The notes below the pieces were generated by a model that worked only from the letters and a program-made list of their open reading frames with translations, searched no databases and had not been told where the DNA came from. Shown piece by piece: positions 7,920 to 16,515 of a stretch of 64,000 bases of DNA; the first letter of the stretch is position 1; every line of letters begins with the position of its first letter. The position numbers were made by a program, and so were the translations under genes. The stretch spans positions 98,884 to 162,883 of the forward strand of contig NZ_JBHLVH010000019.1 in NCBI RefSeq assembly GCF_042433515.1, written 5' to 3'. This DNA comes from Kytococcus schroeteri (GTDB lineage: Bacteria > Actinomycetota > Actinomycetes > Actinomycetales > Dermatophilaceae).

Positions 7920-8800
7920 ATCCCCGAGTACGAGTGGAAGCCGACGAAGTACACGTTGACGACGGCGTAGTTGATGATGATGCAGGCGAAGCCGGCGATG
8001 GCCAGCCAGGCCGAGTGGCGCGTCCACCCAGCGGTGGCGCGCGAGTGCAGGTAGGCGGCGTAGACCACCCAGATGACGAAGGTCCACACCTCCTTGGGGT
8101 CCCAGCCCCAGTAGCGGCCCCACGCGCGCTCGGCCCAGATGGCGCCGGCCACCAGCGTGAAGGTCCACAGCGGGAAGCCGATGACGTGGGCCGAGTAGGT
8201 GAGCTTGTCCAGCCGGTCGGCCGAGGGCACGCGCTCCAGGAAGGCCGGGCCGCTGCCGCGCTCCTCCCGACGCCGCTGCAGCAGGTAGAGCACCGCCAGC
8301 GCGAAGCCGATGACGAACACACCGATGGAGAGCGTGGCCACGGTGACGTGGATGACCAGCCAGGCGCTCTGCAGCGAGGGCATGAGCTGGGAGGCCTCGG
8401 TCCACCAGGCGGTGGTGGCCGCGCCGAGGATGAGCAGCACCGGCCCCACCACGAACAGGCCCAGCCAGCGCGTGTCGCGGCGCAACGCCCACAGGGTGAA
8501 GCCCACCATCGCGAAGGCGGCGGCGGCCAGCGCGAACTCGTACATGTTGCCCAGCGGCGCGCGGTGCACCGAGAGCCCACGGGTGGCGATGGTGGCCAGC
8601 AGCGTGCCGGTGCCCAGCAGCGCCAGCACCTGCCCGGCGGTGCCCATGCGGCGGCCGTCGGCCATCGCGAGGTAGCCGGTGTAGGCCAGCATCGAGAGGG
8701 CCAGCACGGCCATGGTCACCACCGAGAGCACGTCGGAGGTGCGGGCCATCGGCTCGTCCACCGAGGCCAGCAGCGCGATCGGCGCTCCCTGCACGGTCAT
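7916..8800 (-). CDS. ccsB: Cytochrome c biogenesis protein CcsB/ResC
   Basis: 294 residues. A polytopic membrane protein with about eight helices and the haem-handling motif WGWDPKEVWTF near residue 230, the hallmark of the CcsA/CcsB family. With ResB it forms the System II complex that moves haem outside and ligates it to apocytochrome c. Periplasmic-side histidines such as those in HRAPLGNMYEF are present. Its start overlaps the resB stop by one base (TGATG), showing translational coupling. Confidence 0.93.
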   Translation of the reverse strand: MTVQGAPIALLASVDEPMARTSDVLSVVTMAVLALSMLAYTGYLAMADGRRMGTAGQVLALLGTGTLLATIATRGLSVHRAPLGNMYEFALAAAAFAMVGFTLWALRRDTRWLGLFVVGPVLLILGAATTAWWTEASQLMPSLQSAWLVIHVTVATLSIGVFVIGFALAVLYLLQRRREERGSGPAFLERVPSADRLDKLTYSAHVIGFPLWTFTLVAGAIWAERAWGRYWGWDPKEVWTFVIWVVYAAYLHSRATAGWTRHSAWLAIAGFACIIINYAVVNVYFVGFHSYSGM

Positions 8801-10353
8801 CAGTTCTCCTCGTCCTGCGCCCGGGCGGTCCCGAGGCGCTGCGTCAGCTGCGTGTGGAGGGCATCCACGCCCTCGGCCACCGTGGGGTCGTGGCCCTTGG
8901 CCAGGCCGGCCATCTCCACGCGGGCCCCGCCCTCGCCCGGCACGATGCGGACGAAGTAGCGGCGGCGGCGGATGGTCAGGGTCATCACCAGGCCCACCAG
9001 GCCGGTGAGCGCCGAGACGAGCGCGGGCACCTGGCCCGGGTCGTGGCGCACGGTGAGGCCGGCGAAACGGCGGACGCCCTCGAAGGTCACGGTGCCGCGG
9101 CCGCCGGGCAGCTCGTACTCCTCGCCGGGGCGCAGGAAGATGCGCACCGGGGTGCCGTCCTTGCCCTGCACTTGCTTCATGCGGTCGGTGTTCAGGGTGA
9201 AGACCGACTGCGGGCGGCCGCCGGGGAAGAGCTCGCCCTGCCAGGCGGTCATCACCAGGGCCGGGTCGGCCAGGCCGGGGAAGGTCGAGTGGGGGCCGCG
9301 GTCGCCGGTGATGGCCTGGGTGGGCAGGAACAGCCCGGCCAGGCCCAGCTGCTTCCCGTCCTCCCCGGCGGACACCTTGAACGCACCGCTGGAGGTGTAC
9401 TGGTTGTCCTGCACCAGCATCGGGGAGGCCTCGCGGTAGAGCAGGGTGCCCTTCGCGTCGCGGACGCTCACCTCCGGCGCGTAGCCGTTGCCCAGCAGGT
9501 AGATGCGGGCGCCGCCCACCGAGAGCGGGGCGTTCACGGTGAACTTCTGCGCGCGCTCACCGTCACCGTCGTCGAAGCGGGCGTCCACCTCGAAGCGGCG
9601 GGGCGCACCGAACTGCCCCTTGCCCGCGTCCGGGTCGGTCTCGAAGTCGACGTCGACCTCGTCGACCGCCAGCCGGAAGTCCGGCAGGTCGCGGGTGTCC
9701 ACCCACGGCCCGGCGCTCAGGGTGTCGTACCGGCCGTTGCTCGAGGTGAACTCCTCGCCCTCCACCACGAGCACCTCGGCACGCCAGCCGAAGAGGTAGC
9801 CCAGGGCCACGCTCACGAGCACGCCCACGAGGCTGATGTGGAAGACCAGGTTGCCCAGCTCGCGGAGCATGCCGGTCTCCATCGAGACCTCGCGGACCCC
9901 CTCGGCGCGCGACTCCTCGCGCACCCGGTAGCGGCGCGAGCGGCCCAGCGCGGCCACCTCGGCAGCGGTCGACTCCACGTCCGCACCCGGCAGGTCCACC
10001 ACACGGTGGCCGGGCATGCGGGTGGTGCGCCGCGGCACGGCCGGGGGCTGCTGCCGCCAGCCGTCCAGGTACACCTTGGTGCGGGGGATGATGCAGCCCA
10101 CCAGCGAGGTGAACAGCAGCAGGTAGATGGCCGCGAACCACGGGCTGGAGTAGACGTCGAACATCTGCAGCGCGTCGAGCACGCGGGAGAGCTCGGGGTG
10201 GTCCTGCTGGTAGCGGTCCACCGCGGCGGAGTCCACGGAGCGCTGCGGCCAGATGGAGCCGGGCACGGCGGCCACGGCCAGCAGCAGGAGCAGCAGCAGC
10301 GCGGTGCGCATGCTCGTCAGCTGCGCCCACGCCCAACGCAGGGTGCCCACCAT
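8800..10353 (-). CDS. resB: Cytochrome c biogenesis protein ResB
   Basis: 517 residues from ATG 10353, which overlaps the ccdA stop by one base; the in-frame upstream extension lies inside ccdA and is rejected. Three N-terminal helices (around residues 15-35, 75-95 and 185-205), a large external domain, and a final helix before an acidic tail match ResB/Ccs1. It is the partner of CcsB in System II cytochrome c assembly. The order ccdA-resB-ccsB is the usual actinobacterial arrangement. Confidence 0.93.
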   Translation of the reverse strand: MVGTLRWAWAQLTSMRTALLLLLLLAVAAVPGSIWPQRSVDSAAVDRYQQDHPELSRVLDALQMFDVYSSPWFAAIYLLLFTSLVGCIIPRTKVYLDGWRQQPPAVPRRTTRMPGHRVVDLPGADVESTAAEVAALGRSRRYRVREESRAEGVREVSMETGMLRELGNLVFHISLVGVLVSVALGYLFGWRAEVLVVEGEEFTSSNGRYDTLSAGPWVDTRDLPDFRLAVDEVDVDFETDPDAGKGQFGAPRRFEVDARFDDGDGERAQKFTVNAPLSVGGARIYLLGNGYAPEVSVRDAKGTLLYREASPMLVQDNQYTSSGAFKVSAGEDGKQLGLAGLFLPTQAITGDRGPHSTFPGLADPALVMTAWQGELFPGGRPQSVFTLNTDRMKQVQGKDGTPVRIFLRPGEEYELPGGRGTVTFEGVRRFAGLTVRHDPGQVPALVSALTGLVGLVMTLTIRRRRYFVRIVPGEGGARVEMAGLAKGHDPTVAEGVDALHTQLTQRLGTARAQDEEN

Positions 10354-11108
10354 CAGATCACCGGCCTGAACGAGGAGATCCACTCGGTCTGGAACCAGAC
10401 CATGACCCGGTCCCACACGCCGGCCAGCATGAGCAGGCCGAGCACCATGAGCACCACGCCCCCGGCGGCGCTGATGACGCCGTGGTGGTCGCGCATCCAG
10501 CCCAGGGCGGTGGCCGCGCGGGAGATGCCGGCGGCCAGCAGCACGAAGGGCAGGCCCAGGCCGAGGCTGTAGGCCGCGGCGAGCACGCCACCGCGGGCGA
10601 TGGCGTCACCGGAGCCGCTCAGCGAGCTGCTCAGGGTGAGGATGGCCCCCAGGACCGGCCCGATGCAGGCCGAGAAGCCCAGCCCGAACGCGGCGCCCAG
10701 CAGCGGGGCCCCGGCCAGACCGGCGGCAGGCCGCCAGCGCACCTTCCACTCACGGCCGCCGAGCCCGAAGGTCATCACCGCACCCATGGCCAGCACCACC
10801 AGCCCACCGGCGCGCAGCAGCAGCCCGCGGTCGTCGGCCAGGGCGATGCTCACCCCGGAGACCACCACCGACAGGCCGAGGAAGACCACGGTGAAGCCGA
10901 GCACGAAGAGCAGGCTGGCCAGCACCAGGCGGGGGCGCCCCACGGACCGGTCCTGGGCCTGCACGCCGCCCAGCCCGGTCACGTAGCCGAGGAAGCCCGG
11001 CACCAGGGGCAGCACACACGGGGAGGCGAAGCTCACCACGCCGCCGGCGAAGGCCAGCGCCATGGCCCACGGCAGGAAGCCCGAGGCGATGGTGTCCTGC
11101 AGGCCCAT
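10353..11108 (-). CDS. ccdA: CcdA-family thiol-disulfide interchange membrane protein
   Basis: 251 residues, about six helices. The first helix pair carries SFASPCVLPLVPGFLGYVTG near residue 28, and the second conserved cysteine is in GFSACIGPVLGAIL near residue 145; these two cysteines pass reductant across the membrane. It reduces the thioredoxin-like lipoprotein encoded just upstream, which in turn keeps apocytochrome c cysteines reduced. Its start codon lies directly after the upstream gene's stop, with no gap. Confidence 0.93.
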   Translation of the reverse strand: MGLQDTIASGFLPWAMALAFAGGVVSFASPCVLPLVPGFLGYVTGLGGVQAQDRSVGRPRLVLASLLFVLGFTVVFLGLSVVVSGVSIALADDRGLLLRAGGLVVLAMGAVMTFGLGGREWKVRWRPAAGLAGAPLLGAAFGLGFSACIGPVLGAILTLSSSLSGSGDAIARGGVLAAAYSLGLGLPFVLLAAGISRAATALGWMRDHHGVISAAGGVVLMVLGLLMLAGVWDRVMVWFQTEWISSFRPVI

Positions 11109-11741
11109 TCAGTCGCCCTCACCCAGCACGCGGTCCACCAGCGAGCGCAGGGTGGAGGCCTCCACCGGCCCGGAGACGCGCGCGGCGATGCGGCGCTGCG
11201 CGTCGAGCACCAGCGTGGTGGGGGTGGCCGAGGCGGCGCCCTGCAGCCCGCGGAGGGTGGCCCCGCCGTCGTCGGCGAGGTTGGGATAGGTCACCTTGCG
11301 GGAGGCCACGAAGGCCTTCGCCGTCTCGGCGGAGTCCCGCTGCACCAGGCCCAGCAGCAGCACGTCCTTCTTCTCGTACTCCTGCCAGAAGTCCTGCAGC
11401 ACCGGCATCTCCTTGATGCACGGCGGGCACCAGGAGCCCCAGGTGTTGAGCAGCACCACCTTCTGGTCGGCGTCCTCGAGTCGGAAGTCCTTGCCCTCCA
11501 GCGTCTTCCCGACGAGCGTCACCGGCTGGCGCCGCTCGCCGGCATCCAGCTCCTCCACCGTGCCGTCGCCGGAGATGTAGTTGGAGTCGCCCTCGCCCCG
11601 GGCGCGGCCGGAGACGGTGTTGCCCTCGTCCCCGCCGCAGGCCGACAGGGCCATCGCCCCGAGGCCGGTGAGGCCTCCGGAGAGCACGAGGCGACGCGAG
11701 GGGGTCCACAGGCCGGCCCGCGTCGGGCGCGGCGCGCTCAT
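11109..11741 (-). CDS. TlpA/ResA-like thioredoxin-fold lipoprotein
   Basis: 210 residues. The N-terminus has a twin arginine (PSRRLVLSGGL) and a lipobox (LSACGG near residue 35), so it may be exported folded by Tat and lipid-anchored. The redox motif is WGSWCPPCIKEMP near residue 105 in an AhpC/TSA-type fold, with the cis-Pro loop ATPTTLVLD. It probably reduces the CXXCH cysteines of apocytochromes, using electrons from CcdA. Its start overlaps the upstream phosphatase stop by four bases (ATGA). Confidence 0.9.
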   Translation of the reverse strand: MSAPRPTRAGLWTPSRRLVLSGGLTGLGAMALSACGGDEGNTVSGRARGEGDSNYISGDGTVEELDAGERRQPVTLVGKTLEGKDFRLEDADQKVVLLNTWGSWCPPCIKEMPVLQDFWQEYEKKDVLLLGLVQRDSAETAKAFVASRKVTYPNLADDGGATLRGLQGAASATPTTLVLDAQRRIAARVSGPVEASTLRSLVDRVLGEGD

Positions 11742-12430
11742 GCCCCGGGCACCGGGGAGGCACCGGGCAGCAGCGAGGCGGCGGGCTCGCTGTAGTGCAC
11801 GGCGTACACCTCGTCACCGGTGAGGTCGATGGTGGTGACGCTCGCCAGGGAGCACTCGCGCCTGCGCGGGTCGTGCGGCAGGGCGCGCCCCTCGAGCTGG
11901 CTGCGCAGCATCCAGACCGGCAGCTGGTGGCTCACGACCACGGCCTCGTGGCCGCGGGCGGCCCGGGCGGCGTCGCGCACCGCGGCGTCCATGCGGGCGG
12001 CGATCACCCGGTAGGGCTCACCCCACGACGGACGCAGCGGGTTCCACAGCACCGGCCACGAGCGCGGGTCGCGCAGGGCGCCCTTCGAGGACCCCACGCG
12101 GCGCCCCTCGAACTGGTTCTCGGACTCGATGACGCGCACGTCGGTGTGCACCTCCAGCCCCGTCAGCTCGGCCACCGGGGCGGCGGTCTCCTGGGCACGC
12201 TCCAGCGGGGAGGCCACCAGGTGGGTGACGTCGTGCCCGCGCAGGGACTCGGCCACCATGCGCGCCATCGCGTGGCCGCGGTCGCTCAGGTGGTAGCCGG
12301 GCAGGCGCCCGTAGAGCACCTTCTCGGGGTTGAACACCTCGCCGTGGCGCACCACGTGCACCAGCGTGCGGTCGGCCCGCCCGTCGTGGCGCGGCGGCTC
12401 GGTGGGGTGCACGGTCGTGGGCGCACTCAT
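11738..12430 (-). CDS. Histidine phosphatase family protein
   Basis: 230 residues with the phosphohistidine motif VRHGEVFNPE near residue 28, a second conserved stretch SPLERAQETA, and VVSHQLPVW near residue 167. The branch resembles phosphoglycerate-mutase-like phosphatases that commonly sit between hemL and the cytochrome c genes in actinobacteria. The substrate cannot be read from sequence. It overlaps hemL by ATGA at its start and the thioredoxin gene at its end, linking haem synthesis and cytochrome maturation in one transcript. Confidence 0.88.
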   Translation of the reverse strand: MSAPTTVHPTEPPRHDGRADRTLVHVVRHGEVFNPEKVLYGRLPGYHLSDRGHAMARMVAESLRGHDVTHLVASPLERAQETAAPVAELTGLEVHTDVRVIESENQFEGRRVGSSKGALRDPRSWPVLWNPLRPSWGEPYRVIAARMDAAVRDAARAARGHEAVVVSHQLPVWMLRSQLEGRALPHDPRRRECSLASVTTIDLTGDEVYAVHYSEPAASLLPGASPVPGA

Positions 12431-13743
12431 GCGCGCACCTCGCGGGCCGAGGCGTCGACGGCGGTGACGATGCGGTCGAGCACGTCGTCGGTGTGCGCGG
12501 CCGAGGCGAACCAGGCCTCGAAGGCGCTCGGCGGCAGGTGCACGCCGTGGCGCAGCATCGCGTGGAAGAACGCGGCGTGCAGCGCGGTGTCCTGCTGCTG
12601 GGCGCTGGAGAAGTCGGTCACCTCGTCGTCGGTGAAGAAGACGCTGAACATGGTGCCCGCGCGGCCGATGCGGTGCGGGATGCCCTCACGGGTGAACGCC
12701 TCGGTGACCGCGGCGGTGAGCACCTCGCGGGCGTGGTCCACCGCGGCGTACACCTCGTCGGTGCACAGCCGCAGCGTGGTCAGGCCGGCGGTGGCGGCCA
12801 CCGGGTTCCCGCTGAGGGTGCCGGCCTGGTACACCGGGCCGGCCGGGGCCAGGCGCGCCATGACGTCCGCACGGCCACCGAAAGCGGCCACCGGGAAGCC
12901 GCCGCCCACCACCTTGCCGAAGGTGAACAGGTCGGGTGCCTCACCCATCTGCGAGAGGCCCAGCCAGCCGGTGGGGCTGGCACGGAAGCCGGTCATCACC
13001 TCGTCGGAGACCAGCAGCGCACCGTGCTCGCGGGTGAGGCGGCGCATCGCCTGCTCGAACTCCGGGGTCGGCGGCACCACGCCCATGTTGCCGGCGGCGG
13101 CCTCCACGATGACGGCGGCCACCTCCGGGCCGTGCTCGGCGAAGGCCTGCTCCAGGGCGGTCACGTCGTTGTACGGCAGCACCAGCGTCTGCCCGGCCGA
13201 CGAGGCGGGCACCCCGGCGGAGTCAGGCAGCGCGAAGGTGACCACACCCGAACCCGCCTGTGCCAGCAGGGCGTCCACGTGGCCGTGGTAGTTGCCGGCG
13301 AACTTCACGACCTTCTCGCGGCCGGTGAACCCCCGGGCCAGGCGCAGCGCGCTCATGGTGGCCTCGGTGCCGGAGTTCACCAGGCGCACGGCCTCCACCG
13401 GCTCGATGCGGCGCACGATCTCCTCGGCCAGCTCCACCTCGTGCGGGTTGGGCGTGCCGAAGCTGAAGCCGCGCGCGGCGGCCGCGGTCACGGCCTCGAG
13501 CACCTCGGGGTGGGTGTGGCCCAGGATCATCGGGCCCCACGAGCCCACGAGGTCGACGTACTCGGTGCCGTCGGCGTCGGTGAGCAGGGCGCCCCGGGCC
13601 GAGGTGATGAAGCGGGGGTCACCGCCCACCGCCCCGAACGCGCGGACCGGGGAGTTCACACCCCCGGGGATCACGGCGCGGCCGCGCTCCATCCAGGCGA
13701 CGCTCTGGGACACGGGGGTACCGGGGGACACAGGGGTGGGCAT
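12427..13743 (-). CDS. hemL: Glutamate-1-semialdehyde 2,1-aminomutase
   Basis: 438 residues from ATG 13743; a GTG two codons upstream (13749) has better spacing to an AAGGA and is an equally good start. A PLP enzyme that turns glutamate-1-semialdehyde into 5-aminolevulinate. Marks are the N-terminal GGVNSPVRAFG, the PLP-phosphate region NSGTEATMSALRLAR, and the Schiff-base lysine in FGKVVGGGFPVAAFGG near residue 270. Together with HemA it supplies ALA by the C5 route. It follows hemB after a 94-base gap containing a hairpin. Confidence 0.95.
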   Translation of the reverse strand: MPTPVSPGTPVSQSVAWMERGRAVIPGGVNSPVRAFGAVGGDPRFITSARGALLTDADGTEYVDLVGSWGPMILGHTHPEVLEAVTAAAARGFSFGTPNPHEVELAEEIVRRIEPVEAVRLVNSGTEATMSALRLARGFTGREKVVKFAGNYHGHVDALLAQAGSGVVTFALPDSAGVPASSAGQTLVLPYNDVTALEQAFAEHGPEVAAVIVEAAAGNMGVVPPTPEFEQAMRRLTREHGALLVSDEVMTGFRASPTGWLGLSQMGEAPDLFTFGKVVGGGFPVAAFGGRADVMARLAPAGPVYQAGTLSGNPVAATAGLTTLRLCTDEVYAAVDHAREVLTAAVTEAFTREGIPHRIGRAGTMFSVFFTDDEVTDFSSAQQQDTALHAAFFHAMLRHGVHLPPSAFEAWFASAAHTDDVLDRIVTAVDASAREVRA

Positions 13744-13795
13744 GGACACGACCGTCTCAATCCTTCCTGAGTGTTCGCTGCAAGGACGGGGCGCA

Positions 13796-13827
13796 CGGGG
13801 CCCGCGACCAGTGGGCCGCGGGCCCCG
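13796..13827 (-). terminator. Hairpin between hemB and hemL
   Basis: An 11-bp GC stem (13796-13806 with 13817-13827) and 10-base loop lies just past the hemB stop in the only sizeable gap of the hem operon. There is no T-tract, so attenuation or mRNA processing between hemB and hemL is as likely as termination. Confidence 0.45.
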
Positions 13828-13837
13828 GGACGCTGCG

Positions 13838-14842
13838 TCAGCGGCCCTCGCGGAGCCAGGCGGCGGCCTCCAGTGCGTGGTAGGTGAGCACCACGTCGGC
13901 CCCCGCACGGCGGATGCCCAGGAGCGACTCCAGCACGGCGGCACGGCGGTCGATCCAGCCGTTGGCCGCGGCGGCCTCCAGCATCGAGTACTCGCCGCTC
14001 ACCTGGTAGGCCACCACGGGCAGGTCGGTGTGCGCACGCAGCGCCGCCACCACGTCCAGGTAGGCCAGGGCGGGCTTCACCATCACCATGTCGGCACCCT
14101 CGGCCTCGTCCAGGGCCAGCTCCACCAGGCTCTCGCGGGTGTTGGCCGGGTCCTGCTGGTAGGTGCGGCGGTCGCCCTGCAGGGAGGAGTCCACGGCCTC
14201 GCGGAAGGGGCCGTAGAAGGCCGAGGCGTACTTGGCCGTGTAGGCCATGACCACCACGTCGGCGAAGCCGGCCTCGTCGAGCGCCTCGCGGATGACCACC
14301 ACCTGGCCGTCCATCATGCCGCTGGGGGCCACCACGTGGGCGCCGGCGCGGGCCTGCGCCACGGCCATCTCGGCGTAGCGCTGCAGGGTGGCGTCGTTGT
14401 CCACCCGGCCGGCGGCGTCGAGCACGCCGCAGTGGCCGTGGTCGGTGAACTCGTCCAGGCAGAGGTCGGTCATCACCAGCAGCTCGTCGCCCACGGCGTC
14501 GCGCACCGCCCGCGTGGCCCGGTTGAGGATGCCCTCGGGGTCGGTGGCACCGCTGCCGACGGCGTCCTTGGTGGACGGCACGCCGAACAGCATGATGCCG
14601 CTCACCCCGGCGTCGCGGGCCTGCACGGCCAGCTCCACCAAGCCCTCCACGGTGTGCTGCTGCACGCCCGGCATCGAGGAGATGTCGCGCGGGGCGTCAC
14701 CCTCGTGCACGAAGGCGGGCAGCACGAGGTCCTGCGGCGCCAGGCGCGTCTCGGACACCATCCGCCGCATGGCCGGAGTGGTGCGCAGGCGACGCGGGCG
14801 ACGGTGCGGGCCCAGCACGGGGCGCTCCGGCGCGGGGCTCAC
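13838..14842 (-). CDS. hemB: Delta-aminolevulinic acid dehydratase (porphobilinogen synthase)
   Basis: 334 residues, GTG start overlapping the hemD stop (GTGA). It joins two ALA molecules to porphobilinogen. The two Schiff-base lysines lie in AYTAKYASAFYGP and MVKPALAYLD. The metal loop reads DLCLDEFTDHGHCG: the first and third cysteines of the zinc type are kept, but the middle one is Asp, as in Mg/K-dependent or mixed-type enzymes common in actinobacteria. TIM-barrel length is normal. Confidence 0.95.
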   Translation of the reverse strand: MSPAPERPVLGPHRRPRRLRTTPAMRRMVSETRLAPQDLVLPAFVHEGDAPRDISSMPGVQQHTVEGLVELAVQARDAGVSGIMLFGVPSTKDAVGSGATDPEGILNRATRAVRDAVGDELLVMTDLCLDEFTDHGHCGVLDAAGRVDNDATLQRYAEMAVAQARAGAHVVAPSGMMDGQVVVIREALDEAGFADVVVMAYTAKYASAFYGPFREAVDSSLQGDRRTYQQDPANTRESLVELALDEAEGADMVMVKPALAYLDVVAALRAHTDLPVVAYQVSGEYSMLEAAAANGWIDRRAAVLESLLGIRRAGADVVLTYHALEAAAWLREGR

Positions 14843-16515
14843 CGGCTCCTCCGACGCTTGGTGACCTCCTGCGAGGGACGGGTCACAGGACGGCCGGCGG
14901 CGAGCGCCTCCTCCACCCGGCCGCGGGCGAACGCGGTGAGGGCGTCGATGACGGCCTCACCGCTGGCCTCCTCGGCCACCGCATCCACGCGCAGCCCCAG
15001 CTCGGTGGCGGTCTCCGCCGTGGCCGGGCCGATGCAGACGATCACGGTGCTCGGCGACGGCTTGCCGGCGATGCCCACGAGGTTGCGCACCGTGGAGCTG
15101 CTGGTGAACACCGCGGCGTCGTAGGTGCCGTTCTTGATGGCGGCACGCACCGGCGCCGGCGGCGGCGTGGCGCGCACGGTGCGGTAGGCCACGATGTCGT
15201 CGACCTCCCAGCCGCGCTCCTGCAGGCCGCTCACGAGCACCTCGGTAGCGATGTCGGCACGGGGCAGGAAGACGCGGTTGATCGGGTCGAGCACGTCGTC
15301 GTACGGCGGCCAGTCCTCGAGCAGGCCACGGGCGGACTGCTCCCCGCTGGGCACGAGGTCGGGCTCGATTCCCCAGGCGCGCAGCGCGTCGGCGGTCTTG
15401 CCGCCGACGGCGGCGATCTTCAGCCCGGCGAAGTCGCGGGCGTCCAGGCCCAGGCCGGCGAACTTCTCGCGCACGGCCTTCACCGCGTTCACCGAGGTGA
15501 AGCCGATCCACTCGTAGGTGCCGGTCACCAGGCCGCGGATGGCCTTGTCCATCTGGTGCGGGGAGCGCGGCGGCTCCACGCTGATGGTGGGCACCACGTG
15601 GGCGGTGGCGCCGCGCTCGGAGAGGGCGCGCACCATCGGCTCGGCCTGATCCTTGGTGCGGGGCACCAGCACGCGCCAGGCGAACAGCGGGCGGGTCTCG
15701 AACCACGAGAGGGTGTCGCGGTCGCCCACGCAAGCGCCCACGGTGGCCACCACCTCGTCGCCCTCCACCTCCTCGGCGCCCTCGGCGACGTCCGCCAGGG
15801 TGCTGATGCTCGTGGCCTGCTGGGCGGTGGTGCCGCCCACGGTCAGCGCGATGGGGGTGTTGGCCGCGCGGCCGCCCTTCACCAGGGCACGGGCGTGCTC
15901 CACCACCTCGTCGGCGCTGCCGATGAGCACCAAGGTGGTCGAGTCGTCCTCCACCACGGCGGGGTTCACGCGGCCGCCGGGGCCGATGGCGTGCACCACG
16001 CGGTTGGTGCCGGTGGCGATGGGCACCCCGGCGTAGGTCGGCACGGCCTGCAGGGCGGAGACGCCCGGCACGACCTCGATCTCCAGCCCGGCCTTGCGGG
16101 CCGCGGCGGCCTCCACGCCCAGCGAGGAGAAGATCGACGGGTCGCCGTCCACCACGCGGGCCAGCACCACCTGGCCCTCGCGGCCTCCGCCGGCCTCGGC
16201 ACGGCGCTCGGCGGCCTGCTTGACCGCGTCCTTGGCGGTGGAGACCAGCTCCTTGGCCCGGGAGGCCGCGGTGAGCTCGGCCTGCGCGGCCGGCACCGTC
16301 ATGAAGGTGGCCCCGGGGCGCATCCACTCCACGAAGTCGTCCTCGAGGTGGCCCTCGTCGGCCACCACGACGTCGGCCATGCCGAGCACGCGGGTGGCGC
16401 GCACGGTCATGAGGCCGGGGTCCCCGGGGCCGGCTCCGACGAAGACGATGCGGGCAGCGGGCGCGGGGAGCCCTGCCCGCTGGGGCGAGGGCTGGGTGCT
16501 CGGGGCGGTGCTCAC
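14839..16515 (-). CDS. hemD: CobA-HemD fusion: uroporphyrinogen-III methyltransferase-like / uroporphyrinogen-III synthase
   Basis: 558 residues, GTG start overlapping the hemC stop. Residues about 20-270 are a SUMT-like tetrapyrrole methylase domain beginning VFVGAGPGDPGLMTVRA; residues about 280-540 are HemD, with the Ser/Thr-rich VFTSSSTVRNLVG substrate loop near residue 475. HemD inverts ring D and closes hydroxymethylbilane. In the methylase half the usual KGGDPFVFGRGGEE loop reads VVDGDPSIFSSLGVE and other signature positions are altered, so methyltransferase activity is doubtful; such divergence is usual in actinobacterial fusions. Confidence 0.93.
   Translation of the reverse strand: MSTAPSTQPSPQRAGLPAPAARIVFVGAGPGDPGLMTVRATRVLGMADVVVADEGHLEDDFVEWMRPGATFMTVPAAQAELTAASRAKELVSTAKDAVKQAAERRAEAGGGREGQVVLARVVDGDPSIFSSLGVEAAAARKAGLEIEVVPGVSALQAVPTYAGVPIATGTNRVVHAIGPGGRVNPAVVEDDSTTLVLIGSADEVVEHARALVKGGRAANTPIALTVGGTTAQQATSISTLADVAEGAEEVEGDEVVATVGACVGDRDTLSWFETRPLFAWRVLVPRTKDQAEPMVRALSERGATAHVVPTISVEPPRSPHQMDKAIRGLVTGTYEWIGFTSVNAVKAVREKFAGLGLDARDFAGLKIAAVGGKTADALRAWGIEPDLVPSGEQSARGLLEDWPPYDDVLDPINRVFLPRADIATEVLVSGLQERGWEVDDIVAYRTVRATPPPAPVRAAIKNGTYDAAVFTSSSTVRNLVGIAGKPSPSTVIVCIGPATAETATELGLRVDAVAEEASGEAVIDALTAFARGRVEEALAAGRPVTRPSQEVTKRRRSR

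Noticed and set aside
10354..10416. Longer N-terminus for ResB
   Set aside because: It overlaps the ccdA coding end; ATG 10353 gives the usual one-base coupling and the family N-terminus.
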